Shown here: piece after piece, positions 18,001 to 22,598 of the stretch
Numbering within the stretch: the stretch's first letter is position 1
Layout: the number at the start of each line of letters is the position of its first letter
Assembly (NCBI GenBank): GCA_963972255.1
Contig: CAXATO010000006.1
Span: forward strand, 124,001 to 188,000
Source: UBA1479 sp002706405
Lineage (GTDB): Bacteria > Pseudomonadota > Alphaproteobacteria > Rhodospirillales > Casp-alpha2
Direction of reading: 5' to 3'
DNA: 64,000 nt
Made by a program: the position numbers and the translations under genes
The notes under the pieces: generated by a model
Seen by the model: the letters and a program-made list of their open reading frames with translations, nothing else
What the model was told of the DNA's origin: nothing
Database searches by the model: none

Positions 18001-20878
18001 CTGAAATCAGGTCATCCTGCGCCGCGTCGACCAGTTGCTGCACGCCTTTGATCTGCAGCGCCGTCAAGGTGCTGTCGCTGGTCTCCAAGGTGCTGCCGGA
18101 TCCGGTCGTCACGGTCACGTCGTCGGAAACGGTGAGGGTGCCGTCGACATTGGTGATGGTGACGGTGATGATCTGCAGGTCGAAGCCGCCGGTATCATCG
18201 TTGGCGATGGCGATCTTGAAGGTGTCGGTGGTGGATTCCCCGACCGCGAGGTCGACCAATTCTTCATCGATCACGTACGTCACGGACGCGACGTCATCGG
18301 CATGCAGGTCGCCGACGTTGACGTCGCCCAAGGACCCGTCGCTGGCACCCTTTTCGATTGCTTCGGCGGTTTTCGCCGCGTCCTCGAAGGCCTGGAACGT
18401 GGCCAGATCGACGGCTTCGTCGATCAGCTTGACCAAAAGGTCGGCGCGGGCGGCCTGAACATCGTTGGCGGCATCCGTCGCCTCGGACTTTTCCGTGTCG
18501 GCGGCGGTGCTGGCTGCGGTGGTGGCGGCCTGCTTGGTCGTCAGGTCGTCCTGGGCCGTGCCGTCCTTGAATGCCTGGGCGGCCTCGCGCGCCTGCGAAG
18601 CCCCTTCGATGGCGGCGGTCGCTTCGTCGGCGGTGCTTTCGGCGGTGTTGGAATCCTGCACCGCTTGCTGGAACTTGGACGCGACGGCAGGATCGACATC
18701 CCGGGTTGCCGCGAAGGTGTCGAAGGCGGCGATTGCCTGTGCCTTCAGGCTGTTGACCGCTTCCGCCGCGCTTACGGCGTTGGCTTTGGCAGCCAGCATG
18801 GCCGCCGGATCGGTGGTGTTCAGGGTGTTTTGGGCGGCGGTCGCCGCCTGGTCGGCGGCATCGGCGGCCTGCACCGCCAAGTTCAGGACGGTCAGCAGTT
18901 CGGCGGGAAGGTCCGGCTTGCCTGCAACGATGTCGCGGATCGCGGTTACCTTGGTGGTGACGATATCGACAACGCTGTTGAGATTGTTGATGTCCGTCGT
19001 CACCGCGCCGGCGGCGAGAAGCTGATTGTTGATGTTGTTGTTGAAGGTTGCGGCGGCCGTATTCCGCGCGCTGGCGATGCCGTTGCCGGCGTCGTCCACG
19101 GCGGCGATCTTGGCCAAGTTGGCGGCCGCGATGGCGGCGTCGACCACGGCGGCGATTTCATCGGCCGATGTCACCAGGTTGTTCCCGGTGGCGCCGTCCA
19201 GGCCCACGGCCTCGCGCAGGGCGGCCAGGACGTCGGCGTCAATCTCGCCGCCCGAAGCGGCGACGGACAACATCGCCTGTGCCGACTGGATCATCGTGAC
19301 CAGCGCTTCGGACAGGGCACGCGCGGCGTTGAGGGCCTCAAGTGGGGCGACGACGATTTCGATCAGGCTGTCCGTATCCGTCGCCGACAGGCCGGCATTG
19401 GGGCCGAGAATGGACAGAGAGCCGGACAGTGAACTGACGGCCAGCGATGCCGAGGTTTCCGCGTTTGCCGCGACCACCGAGGCATTGATCAACAGAGACA
19501 GGGCCTGGCTGACGGAATCGAAGCTGGCCGAATTGAAGACGATGGAATTGAAGTTGCCGACCCCGATCAGGTTCTGGATCGCATCGACTTGCTGGGGGGT
19601 GAACTGCTGCTGCAGGGACTGCAAGGTAAAGCCGCCGCCCGTCAGGTCGCCGGCCAATCCTTGAAGCTGCTGTGCCAGGCCCCTGAACTCGGCCGCCGTC
19701 AGGCCGCTTACGGGATCGAGGACGAAGGCCCCCTTGCCGTATTGGTCCTGCAGGGTCTCGAACACACCCTCAATGGTGGCCTTGGCGTTCTGCAGCTGGA
19801 CGTTGATTTTGATCGCGTCGATGGCGCCCTGGTTGATGGCGCTCTGGAGCTGATCGAGAATTTTCGCGGTCTCGTCACCGGGCGCCGGCGCATCGCCTTC
19901 GGGTGTGCCGGACTGGCCGGGAACGGCATTGTCGCCGGAACTGTTCGGAGGCTGGGGCAGGGATCGCAGGACCTCGGCGTACCGGGCCTGAATTTCCGCG
20001 GCGGAAATCACGATCGGCGGCGGCGGCGGCGTATTGAAGGAAACGATCGCCACGGTCGCGCCGACCTGATTCAGGACCACCGTCCCGGCATTGTTGGTGA
20101 TCACCACCTCGCCGACGAAGTTGCCTTCGGGCAGGATCGTGAAATTACTTTGCTCTCCCTCGGGCGCGGCCTTGCCGGCCAGGGCCGTGCCGCGGATCCC
20201 GATGGTCGCCGTCGGCGTGTTGATGAGCATGTTGTCGGGGCCGGTCTTGGCGATCTGGCCCGAAATAAAGGAGAACGCCCCCTGGACGATGGACGCGCCG
20301 AAGGCCCCGGTCTGAGCCTGCGGGTCGTAGACCATCTCGTCCAGGACCATGCGGCCGTTATCGGCAAGCGAGAAGGTCGATTCGTCAGCGAATTCCATGC
20401 CGACGGCGCCGAGCGGCCCAGTTTCCACAACATCGCCCTGATAGACAGGGTCGCCGACCTTGAGAATGGTCTTGGTGCCGTCCGCATGGGTCACCTCGAC
20501 CTTGCCCGCGACGGTGACGATCTTGCCGATCGGCTCAGCCACGCCCGCCGGGGCGGCCTGGGCCTCGACACCGGGGGCGGCGGGGCCGGCCAGCTTGACC
20601 GCGAGCGGCCCGTTAATCACCGCGCCGTCAGGCGTGACCAGATCGGGGGGATCTGCGAATTTGAAGAAACTTTTGATGAGGACCTTGGCGCCGTCTTGGC
20701 CGACCAGCAACAGGTCAGGCCCTTGGCGTACGAACTGGGCCTGGAGGATCCAGCCACCGTCAGGCACATGAACTTGTTCAGCGCCCGCTGCATCTAAAAC
20801 GAACGAGTTCGCGCCGCTCCAATCCTGTTGGTCCGCGCTTTTGTCGTCCGTTCCGGGAATAAATTGGTTTGTGGCCAC
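1..20878 (-). CDS. Giant RTX/LamG/cadherin-like surface adhesin, C-terminus beyond window (at least 6,959 aa)
   Basis: A single frame is open from GTG 20878 (in-frame TAA at 20884-20882) to the left edge. I checked the phase at both ends and at several internal points. Residues ~50-230 match the retention-module/FecR head of LapA-type adhesins (PDLLLVGQDG, VGDPVYQGDVVETG, TPTATIGIRGTAL). Then follow ~3,300 Ala-rich residues, hook-IN-like beta domains, cadherin/VCBS modules ending in patterns such as YTPNADFTGTDSF, a beta-helix-like stretch (~8.0-6.4 kb), six LamG-like modules and RTX repeats (GGNGDDILYGTEGDDILDG) at 250-150. I noticed no cysteine in the parts translated, as is usual for type I substrates. 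The TolC-like gene 318 bases upstream supports type I secretion. The expected role is calcium-dependent, glycan-binding surface adhesion. The start is uncertain: GTG has no ideally spaced Shine-Dalgarno sequence (GAAGAGCGAG lies about 10-19 bases upstream). The C-terminal secretion signal is not visible. Confidence 0.9.
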   Translation of the reverse strand, partial: MATNQFIPGTDDKSADQQDWSGANSFVLDAAGAEQVHVPDGGWILQAQFVRQGPDLLLVGQDGAKVLIKSFFKFADPPDLVTPDGAVINGPLAVKLAGPAAPGVEAQAAPAGVAEPIGKIVTVAGKVEVTHADGTKTILKVGDPVYQGDVVETGPLGAVGMEFADESTFSLADNGRMVLDEMVYDPQAQTGAFGASIVQGAFSFISGQIAKTGPDNMLINTPTATIGIRGTALAGKAAPEGEQSNFTILPEGNFVGEVVITNNAGTVVLNQVGATVAIVSFNTPPPPPIVISAAEIQARYAEVLRSLPQPPNSSGDNAVPGQSGTPEGDAPAPGDETAKILDQLQSAINQGAIDAIKINVQLQNAKATIEGVFETLQDQYGKGAFVLDPVSGLTAAEFRGLAQQLQGLAGDLTGGGFTLQSLQQQFTPQQVDAIQNLIGVGNFNSIVFNSASFDSVSQALSLLINASVVAANAETSASLAVSSLSGSLSILGPNAGLSATDTDSLIEIVVAPLEALNAARALSEALVTMIQSAQAMLSVAASGGEIDADVLAALREAVGLDGATGNNLVTSADEIAAVVDAAIAAANLAKIAAVDDAGNGIASARNTAAATFNNNINNQLLAAGAVTTDINNLNSVVDIVTTKVTAIRDIVAGKPDLPAELLTVLNLAVQAADAADQAATAAQNTLNTTDPAAMLAAKANAVSAAEAVNSLKAQAIAAFDTFAATRDVDPAVASKFQQAVQDSNTAESTADEATAAIEGASQAREAAQAFKDGTAQDDLTTKQAATTAASTAADTEKSEATDAANDVQAARADLLVKLIDEAVDLATFQAFEDAAKTAEAIEKGASDGSLGDVNVGDLHADDVASVTYVIDEELVDLAVGESTTDTFKIAIANDDTGGFDLQIITVTITNVDGTLTVSDDVTVTTGSGSTLETSDSTLTALQIKGVQQLVDAAQDDLISDDVLADLTGAALLLAQQNQANAEAVYNGQVELRDIYHDAAQVAQARARGIGDGDKGEVTFDSDGNVVYTPDADAYADVADGNSATDTFLIAAQNDSGGYDISSVQVTVTNNGGTLVVEPSTTVTAPDGTTADVNLDALDDVASGQIGHINGARQIADVSGAAADSARDTVETLEAVAQAELAESLAAINALAEAQSAEAQAEGYLAVAQAAAEAQADAALEIAVDDVTTLTNQLVALADAVNGYAEDAQANAIVGTADKVAANAAAKSALEALLDLAVEVAGFDVTAFLANDTAGGNADLQARTDILDFPAAATDDPALRTQVAAAEAEVRDALIDALDAYVTSTKAAVTSAANLSYASDGTEAVAARAAAVTAANALSDRADQLIDLIKAKSALASAAGDLADFINPEPESPEAAAAAFALSQKQETVADEGLVSATAGSTPDTIVITGNVPNQTFTVSVTGTNGGATDDNDGTAVLTTATTESGGQVTTVTILGTPEIGDTYAITITADLDPDVDTEVAVSSTVEVTVDAELTSVAALRAALAQAINFDDILGGAEGRQEAADAAAETADAAAAAKTAADLAAYNEALGFADAAVADAATAAQYAATAAELELTARQAAQDAATAEANNDAAAADAAATIAETAADAAELAEQLAATAAASAELNGNRAIVAASGAGKIVVNGASTSAAAQANRASVAAAEAAAAAGAALQSLNNAEASASDARSDAELQSAEDEAAEQAQTAAEEALAAAAAAAEAAQEQADAAAAQRAAERAQAAEEAALFKEQAEAFEQDDDPETLDAAQALATAQALAASNVPGSAALAADAAEAARNAANKAQTAADAAQTAARGKGPDAQEQADLAQAAATRAAQDAGEAEAAAVVAANADAAVTAWTSGEASEDRAAAALAARDAAAAAARAADAAETANATADQATADAVAPNVALAAAQATVTSRTNSLAQVKEARDAASDGDDSVTTAIEQVWQNAVAQAEQALSDAEDALAQAQAAADAANENVTIAQANADAASQAAAEAASQAAQAASQASFAAAFEINAQGAAQTRVDNFLDDLTDEVGDALTDAKAQATIASQQAALATAAATGDTPDADAAQAAADAAATAAQAALDALLQVAEDLDLPISAESAQAVINAINTAADAAAALDDLDDDVVTTDNLSTAQDAADTTQLAVVASIKAAAASAQQAVAAANAARQVAEKQAAVAAADEAGLDAARIEAAEAALAQAQADAQASADQAAADSAEAASAQASAQTRVSDIQAIVNAATAARTAATTAGDAATDAQTSLNAAQTALATARTAADAAQADFTASADAQTIDPAAYQSVKQANDRAQAALQDALDAVAAAQAAYTSASEAATTADEAADLAELYRDGGVHPDTGATVVGVNLTAAQAALATANTAAAAALAAANTAAAEAAEAAGRAAAGADLSDIQAAADLALADAAAADAAATTAETQANTATTALADIPRAAAARSAAQAAADEAQSAAATAEGVAQTDTVTLDGTIENGDVYRVTIDGDVVSVIVGTDTADAATGITIADVRTALVNAINDAANGATDSVVAAAGGEDGAITLTAAMPGVGFTATASATNNGAVDDQSATASTVTGNLGGATQVAQLDTVTLQGTVQAGDTYSVTINGTVVSLVIPTDNSITTLTQVRDALVTAINDSAAGAAVTASAGDTDETLAITADVPGVAFTATATATDGGGNTDNAAQSVTTTANLRGADDLAAQAATDAETAATTAEAEAAKAETAAETAAASIAAKNANDDAVVAADDAATQAATAKTAAANAALYARTAKAVGDAVSEALSRNNPDAPDDDDLLDAVEAQLETAQVTRVTLSGTIEAGDTFTITVGTTQATFTVTTQTTATEVRDAFIQQLADDDTFDGLVDVSQGATGDSIRLTGVTPGTAFTTTTSATNVANGTNDQAARVQRQIEADQVTQEDTITVDSDTVVADGDSFSFEVAGTTISVSTASGEINVGDDADAVRDALVTAIQNAGIAAVTVAAGGAGALVLTATQAGAAGAFLTVVAEDGPLDLDAVSNDSVADRAAANAVEASDAAQAALAAANAASDAADDAQTAAQAAANQDGAGSVAQAYLTDTQSQVTATNSSVASAVRDAAAAAQSATSAQAQADLAGADVGAIAAAITAANSAAILAADEDADTAAEAAEAALAQAKTSATAALSKAQDAIDDSAEMLELATSFNQITLTGTPAADDVFTLTIDPTPGDAGNGDAITVTVTANDGDTIDDIRDALVGAVNDEADLQGIAKASATSGSGGFVVAAATSGNSIGVTVTEDGDATGAENASELILNALAAANTARTTINDLLADNELDGDGDTTAAALDNVVDALDDAIAATRQTVSVTIGGTLEVGDTLTVSFDSDGDGTVDLPVVLTVGADTAGSTDLADIRDAFVAKINTALNGNVEFTASAALQDGELALISDNPAADFMRITASAVNEDGVAGEAPSISAARTGTEAALRALKNGLVEASAVADVIEAAVDIAGTAAGTARAAADGLNPESAATIVGTANSLGNLSPALDANVPADVVTAAQLLAEIAEGYVPDALSGAATANAQATIAQQAAFQAAAGLAQFEQVINKARNEAELSIQQEARDAAPVAGDDVIGDGDAANGGPVSGDDEVLEDQAITFDILSNDKRADGGDLANATIAAVGQPAHGKITIVPEVRELNFTTGFSDGDTITLTVNGVSIIYTLDGDLIPQSNADEFAALINNTPAMSAVVTAAGAGRGGAITLTSAVPGTPIVASVEVDGNFDADVDTVTVPNGRVTYTPTADYNGTDTFTYTVSNGATPPSFDTATVTIEITATNDNPDAKNDFITTSDDSTAISKTAATGLLANDTDIDTGDSLTVIEVNGDSNDVGNAQSVNFTLPNGDPAVALVTINADGSYTVNPNGEFEQLAAGQSATGTLTYTVSDGHAGTDDQTISLANTVANATGVNQVSTYTVGGTIERGDVFEITVNGTRISHAVTDETTANEVRDALVAKLNANGVIAGKVAASAGGGGEVVITANLAGQAFTTSAQAINAGTDVATLSVTITGSNDAPVADADTASGDEDTTITGTLTATDPDLGDTLTFAVAGGGQATNGTVTIQSDGSFSYVPNAEFSGTDSFTFRVIDAAGIASTATVSITVNNVNDDPVITAGGDPTPTFEESGPAVIIDGAMTIADVDTANFNTGFLRAQVTGNLDPGDHLLIQESGDITLSGSDVLFDGVVIGVIDGTDDGSTGNLLITLDADATPAAVQALARTIAFTNDAAEPTTVARTVTFTVDSGDGGTTTQDATVQVALESGLTRSDHNQLNFSGDWFDAANWTSGIPDATTIAVLNDGGYAPITFNNGPVDETVGQLVVNADLNILAGTLNVLEPSAVEQDATVTVSNASVLGTGDLNIAGTVALGGAATLGLPLITLDAAENGGIHGELTVTGSGNQIDGALAIIVHSGYFGELILGGSGSGNVALDVTLGIVNAGAIVIDNFDAAPADAILTVGNPGIANTGTITFSDTSGGGGQRVIEGSIDTANGTITVNAGATIDLAGGILNAVGGTIDLATATVLTVSDGQTVVDSDTYLSGTGTLDLAGTGSLTLTSDFTLDLGDPELTLSGAITIEGSGSDILTIGDGRSLTLDGDEVSGSVNLAVDGTLTIEGTGTQIAAPTTINSPNGAFTVAPGATVTITAPGFLSNNGGEISVGAGATLVLDGVNIENAGIITGEGTIQLANGADIAGEGVIDVAGVDNIGTLDITGGEVVFDTNAALDIDIGGGASDVLHLDTMDLTAAGDTLNLTFAAGFDPTVDGHTFQVLTYSSHDTDLNDDTVLDNIFDNITHNLGPEYNVTIDYGSTAATVTVSRLPEIAVTTNGAGMQFDGVDDKIVATDAALAIQGGAFTVAAVITTTQVPAASTYGVILSLGDGDTTNAGFNLSINENGFLEGGLINAGGVNSTIAINDGLPHHVAAVHDGSGNYEIFVDGVSSGSFNVSPTQAITLGELILGQTDDGSFSYEGLIDEVQVYNQALSTEEVAAVAGGGAGTTDGITADPLIHFDFADGQAINLGSLGSNADGVLGTSAASGEADDPFAVPLIGQALSFDGTVSVEAVDASVIDFTASGGNTLQFFAATDQIVAGQAGTFSELSAGQTFTISESVTPNDGIYTVASVSADGSTITVQETGAITDTVALASGANIVSDSISPLATGTGAFTYEAWFRTDDPANPQTIIRVGDPAGDYAQIRVTGDGRVQALAPDAGQTTLESSLGTNDGLWHHVAYTHDGAGNLELFLDGVSVATTTTAINSIDNGSVTIGGWQTANQPFFGEIFDVRAYDVARTAGEIQADMNDLPDGTDPALTAAWHLDDVLNGTTDQFRDVTGNGATGTYSDSTPEFAETNLFTMAEESTLHGRIIATDPDDVNDTEVFTFDVAAQGANGTVTVNPADGTWEYTPNADFTGTDSFEVKVTDSLDATATKTVSVTVLNVNDAPDVSSAGPAADFTEDGAPVFVDPALTISDLDSADFDGGTLTIDVTGGHQTGDVLAIDAGGPFTLSSGMSSGSLVSLGQDMIGVIGLDGTTGTLSIDLTSSFATPGVVEQLARAVTFQNDTAEPGAGSRNIEFTLTDGDGGTSAALSQTVNISPINDAPEILGVVQSSNAAWFDGIGDSISLANPAGLPNGAADFTWSAWVKTDATAVNHAILSVGNATGTGTNGQLFIQANGQLAFDSLNVNFVTGGPAINDDAWHHVAVTTSGGFSEIFVDGVSVAAPVDLSLAIGTDSAFIGQAPDGTNQFDGEISDVRIYDVARTVDDIAADMGTRLTGGEPNLVAYYPLDNDGGGFVNDLAGGDNIGTLLGDVTIGGVSPDFLIGAGASFTDSFDDGSLSTDYTVDTTNAGAAATEGSGVLSLSSRAIVSTAVEYVPTAAAPITIETSLQFNDINDFMAIATRSDGIADPGNYNFITNGVYATFGNAGGVNQMAIYRVVGGTVTPIVDTGSGAFTFNNGTTYDVVVTDDGLNLSITVTEQNNPSNTLTLEAQDSTEFTDNHISFLNRENVANGPQIDSLEITQPAGLPVVPEDGTFSSQIVAGDVDNLQGDLTFTLDANAENGTVTLQSDGSFTYTPDPDFNGIDRFSVTVDDGNGGISTQAITLDVAPTNDAPTILGTQANLRTPQFDGIDDFVQAIDPNSLLTEVGGAFTIEAWVQPAAAGTLASLGTATGNQGLEIFITGSGELGIGTDDRTTIEIVDTGNAIDDGAWHHVAVAYDGTTFRLYVDGAETASGTGALNIDSSGEVTFGKGFNDTDHFKGAIDDIRIWSDNRTAQEIADNFQQNDLSGSNGLAARYTLDNTNSEALDNDPTLIDVSGNGHVISAGGPPSDPFSAYAVLDGAGDMINFTQINPVDGTGKITIAAWIKPDDLIGTQAIATIGAGDLVFARNGNGLSFTNAGVLGSAASGTLTAGEWNHVAVTYDNTTGTFETFVNGTLQGAGNVGINPLPAATTMAIGSSNGDGSETAEDSFAGGIAQVRIYDEVRQPADVQADMMKRDFNGETPASLRNNLSLDGRLSNNQDYQGLADGTFVGDGQFVDHSPLLLGPNVTSGAVTFDGVDDAINFGQEMAFEVDTTFTLEAWINPKSSSDWAGIVTNITDDGGNESGYGLHLAANEAIRFAFTVDGTLHTIDTPINTIDLGQWSHVAATYDGGTARIFVNGIEVAAQDIFGAAMTYDYPNDLRLGAYHDSDEDYFFDGEIADVRIWDVARTDWEIENDAEHPVSGEGSGLVFNASLNEGVGGEPVSSVNDAVNNLSGTPLGGPVYIGTGPEIYGGLDPAAPLAGTEDTILRGRIAGQDTEGDGLTFTLDVNAANGSVALNPDGSYEYTPNPDAFGTDSFTVTVSDGFGGTDTRTVYLDIAPVTDVFIGGNGDDILYGTEGDDILDGRAGENILIGDAGDDYLTGGTRGKAGVDRNVADYSDAGAGITVTGDTVTGDASVGTDTLGNIDQI
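2..290 (-). repeat. RTX (hemolysin-type calcium-binding) repeats near the visible C-terminal end
   Basis: Reading leftwards, the protein shows VFIGGNGDDILYGTEGDDIL, DGRAGENILIGDAGDDYLTGG and then ADYSDAGAGITVTGDTVTG. The GGxGxDxLx nonapeptides form calcium-filled parallel beta-rolls and characterise the C-terminal part of type I-secreted proteins. The last visible residues (DTLGNIDQI) resemble the RTX-associated tail 'GTDTLxxIE', so the true C-terminus may be close to the left edge or may be preceded by more repeats. Confidence 0.88.
710..6340 (-). repeat. Six LamG-like (concanavalin A-type) modules of the giant adhesin
   Basis: Six modules begin with an FDG-type strand and end in a conserved 'G.I.(D/E)VR(I/V)(Y/W)...R' segment. 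Approximate spans are 6340-5880, 5680-4950, 4010-3540, 2490-2000, 1850-1380 and 1190-710. Diagnostic pieces include MQFDGVDDKIVATD, HHVAVTYDGTTFRLYVDG-like strands (WNHVAVTYDN, WHHVAVAYDG), LNPDGSYEYTPNPDAFG-type linkers and FDGEIADVRIWDVARTD. LamG/pentraxin-like folds commonly bind glycans or extracellular matrix. A further beta-sandwich-like stretch at about 3370-2770 (FNDINDFMAIATRSDG) may be a divergent seventh. Confidence 0.8.
6370..8000 (-). other. Beta-helix-like (autotransporter-type) stretch of the giant adhesin
   Basis: Residues ~4,290-4,840 form short repeating turns rich in Gly, Asn, Thr, Leu and Val, such as GTLDLAGTGSLTLTSDF and GTLTIEGTGTQIAAP. The style is that of passenger domains that fold as right-handed beta-helices. 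There is no autotransporter barrel, so this is a structural module of the same protein and not a separate gene. Confidence 0.55.
8790..13480 (-). repeat. Repeated ~90-residue beta domain resembling the flagellar hook IN motif (about 8 copies)
   Basis: Copies begin near 13480, 13120, 12455, 12140, 11340, 10880, 9900 and 9080 (minus strand), with a split copy near 16710-16350. The shared pattern is V-T-L-x-G-T-x-E-x-G-D-x-(Y/F)-x-(V/I)-T-(I/V), about 15 residues, then (V/I)-R-D-A-L-V-x-x-I-N, then L-T-A-x-x-P-G-x-(A/G)-F-T-x-T-x-x-A-T-N. Examples are TVTLDGTIENGDVYRVTI and EVRDALVAKLNANG. The arrangement 'gdt..v.ing....t...a..IN' recalls the flagellin hook IN motif. Function is unknown. Ala-rich helices separate some copies, while others are back to back (13480-12790). 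Confidence 0.6.
10100..20000 (-). repeat. Ala-rich, heptad-like low-complexity region of the giant adhesin
   Basis: Residues ~290-3,590 are dominated by Ala with Asp, Glu, Gln, Thr and Ser in AAxxAxxA spacing, for example AEAAEAALAQAQADAQAS and AASQAAAEAASQAAQ. There are very few prolines or glycines. This composition predicts long alpha-helical coiled coil. It is interrupted by VCBS-like modules near 18.35-18.08 kb and 17.86-17.62 kb, and by several copies of a beta domain between 16.7 and 10.5 kb. Because the codons are GCC/GCG-rich, the same DNA gives long spurious open frames on the opposite strand. Repeat collapse in assembly is a real risk here. Confidence 0.8.
20190..20760 (-). other. 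N-terminal retention-module/FecR-like head of the giant adhesin
   Basis: This covers residues ~40-230 of the giant protein. The order of motifs is WILQAQFVRQGPDLLLVG, LVTPDGAVINGPLAVKLAGP, IGKIVTVAGKVEVTHADGT, VGDPVYQGDVVETGPLG, FADESTFSLADNGRMVLDE and NTPTATIGIRGTALAG. In LapA-like adhesins such a head stalls in the outer-membrane pore and holds the protein on the cell surface. I did not find an unambiguous LapG di-alanine cleavage site; the segment LAGPAAPGVEAQAAPAG is the only Ala-Ala-rich linker nearby. The match is from memory of the family, not from a profile search. Confidence 0.7.
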
Positions 20879-21196
20879 CCCTTAGTGCTCGCTCTTCTGT
20901 GCGCACGACAGCGACCAACGGCCACCGACGAACCGAGTCCTCCGACTTCCCTTGAACTGAGCACTGACTGCATGACCCGTCGGTACGCGATCTTGGTGTC
21001 TCGTTCGCCGGGTCGCAGGGACTTTAGGCATCCAACCTTACACCAGCGTGAACGGCTTGTTCGCGCTGCATTCGCTATAATACGAATAAAATTATATTAA
21101 AATCGACGGAAAAAATGTGACCGCTGACCACTTTGGCCGTGTTTTTGTCTGTGCGTGAATTGAGCCGGAAACCGGGTGTTTTCGGCAGATTTCAGG
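20879..21196 (-). promoter_or_regulatory. Intergenic stretch between the tolC-like gene and the giant adhesin, with AT-rich block
   Basis: These 318 bases lack any convincing gene. An AT-rich island at about 21070-21112 stands out against the GC-rich surroundings. It contains TATAAT on the plus strand (21076-21081) and TATAAT on the minus strand (revcomp of 21091-21096). No well-spaced TTGACA-like -35 was found for either. The island is a plausible site for the adhesin promoter, leaving an untranslated leader of about 200 bases. Confidence 0.35.
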
Positions 21197-22534
21197 CTAT
21201 TGCGGCTCAACTGCCGACACTTCCAGGCGGCCCATGGCGTTCAGCAGTCTGAAAGCCGCCTGCACGATCGACACTTCCGTGAGGACCGAATCACTTTGCG
21301 CGTTGATCAGGCGGGTTTCGCCGGACAGCACGTCGAGCAGGGAGCGGCGGCCGGCTTCGCGTTCTTCACGGGCCAATTCAAGGAATTTGGCGGCGATTTC
21401 GACCTGCGCCGTGCGCACTTCGTGATTCTGTCGCGCGGTTTCCAGATCGGCCCAGGCAAGACGGACGGTTTCCTCGGTCGTGCGCTGGGTGTCGGCCGCG
21501 CGGTCGATCGAGGCCTTGAAGTCGCTGCTGGAGGCGCTGACGGAATCAAGAGCGGTAAAGCCCAGATTGAAGGGGAAATTGAGTTCGACCTTGGCGGTCT
21601 GGGCATTGCGTAGGCCGATGGTGCCGTCCAGGTTGCGTTCATGCGCGGTTTCCACGACCGCGTTCAGTTCAGGAAAGAACAGGTCCTGTCGAGTCCGGGT
21701 GACGCTGTCCTTGGCGATGTCGGAGGCAAGCCGCGCGTTGCGCAGTTGAAAGTTCTCCTTGAGCGCGATCTCGATCGCTTCCTCAACGGTCCGGGGCATC
21801 AGCGTTTCAGGCACGGGCGGAAGTTTGAATTCGTCGAGGCCTTTGGGCATGTCGCGGTAAAGCGCATGATAGCGGGACAGGGCGTTGCGCAGGGTGCCTT
21901 CGGCAACCACGCGGCGGGACTGGGCTTCGGCCAATTCCGTCTTGGCCTGCAGAACGTCGGTGGAGAACCCGGCGCCGCCGGCGACCCGCGCGTCTTCAAG
22001 TTCCGTCTGCTTCTTGATGTTGTCTTCCGACTGCCGCGACAGGGCCAGACGCCGATGGGCGCTGTAGACCTGGATATAGGCGACGATGCCCTCGAGGATC
22101 AGATCCTGGCGCACCTGGTTCAGGTTGATTGCCGCCGATTCCCGATTCTTCTGGGAAATGTCGATGTCCGTGTCGGTCTTGCCGAAATCCCACAGCAATT
22201 GCGTGATACTGAGAGAGGTTTCGTTGAATTTCTTGGTGGTGTCCTGGGTACCGGGATTGGCGCGTTTCTGGAAGCCGTTGTTGAAATCGACTTCCAGTTC
22301 GGGGAACCAGGCGCCACGGGTCTCACGGATACGGCTGGTCGCGGCATTCAGCGAATTTTTGGCGGCGTTGATCCGGTCATGATTTTCGATCAGGTCGAGC
22401 AGGCTGTCCGGCAACGACTGCGCCTTCGCGCCGGCACTCCCTGCCGACACGCCGAAAATCACGGCAAATGCGAACCCCACCTTAAGAAGGCTGCGCAACG
22501 TCTTTCCCCGAATGCTTGCGCCATATTTCGCCAT
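21197..22534 (-). CDS. TolC-family outer-membrane efflux/type I secretion channel
   Basis: The protein is about 445 aa, the usual TolC length. An n-region and hydrophobic core (LLKVGFAFAVIFGVSAGSAG) end in AKA-QSLPDS, a good signal-peptidase I site. The mature protein has the two OEP repeats, with LLDLIENHDRINAAKNSL at the start and TRTRQDLFFPELNAVVE and AEREAGRRSLLDVL-like segments in the second half. The predicted function is an outer-membrane trimer and periplasmic tunnel. It is transcribed toward the giant adhesin and probably serves as its LapE-like exit channel. A GTG at 22555 would add seven residues (ending VCKF) before the signal peptide; I prefer the ATG at 22534 because the n-region then looks normal. 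No ABC or HlyD-type partner lies between it and the adhesin. Confidence 0.85.
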   Translation of the reverse strand: MAKYGASIRGKTLRSLLKVGFAFAVIFGVSAGSAGAKAQSLPDSLLDLIENHDRINAAKNSLNAATSRIRETRGAWFPELEVDFNNGFQKRANPGTQDTTKKFNETSLSITQLLWDFGKTDTDIDISQKNRESAAINLNQVRQDLILEGIVAYIQVYSAHRRLALSRQSEDNIKKQTELEDARVAGGAGFSTDVLQAKTELAEAQSRRVVAEGTLRNALSRYHALYRDMPKGLDEFKLPPVPETLMPRTVEEAIEIALKENFQLRNARLASDIAKDSVTRTRQDLFFPELNAVVETAHERNLDGTIGLRNAQTAKVELNFPFNLGFTALDSVSASSSDFKASIDRAADTQRTTEETVRLAWADLETARQNHEVRTAQVEIAAKFLELAREEREAGRRSLLDVLSGETRLINAQSDSVLTEVSIVQAAFRLLNAMGRLEVSAVEPQ

Positions 22535-22598
22535 AAACTTACATACTCGGGGCACAATTGGAACATCTTATCGGGCCAATGGTAGCGCGATTTCGACC

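Noticed and set aside
20500..20620. LapG-type protease cleavage site in the adhesin head
   Set aside because: Only an Ala/Pro-rich linker (LAGPAAPG, AQAAPAG) is present; it does not clearly match the TAAG-like motif.
1232..20797. Many long plus-strand open frames (up to 736 codons) opposite the giant adhesin
   Set aside because: They are antisense shadows. The minus-strand frame gives coherent LamG, cadherin, FecR and RTX motifs, while the plus-strand products are Gly/Ala/Arg/Val-rich with no recognisable domains. They arise because GCC/GCG codons avoid stops on both strands.
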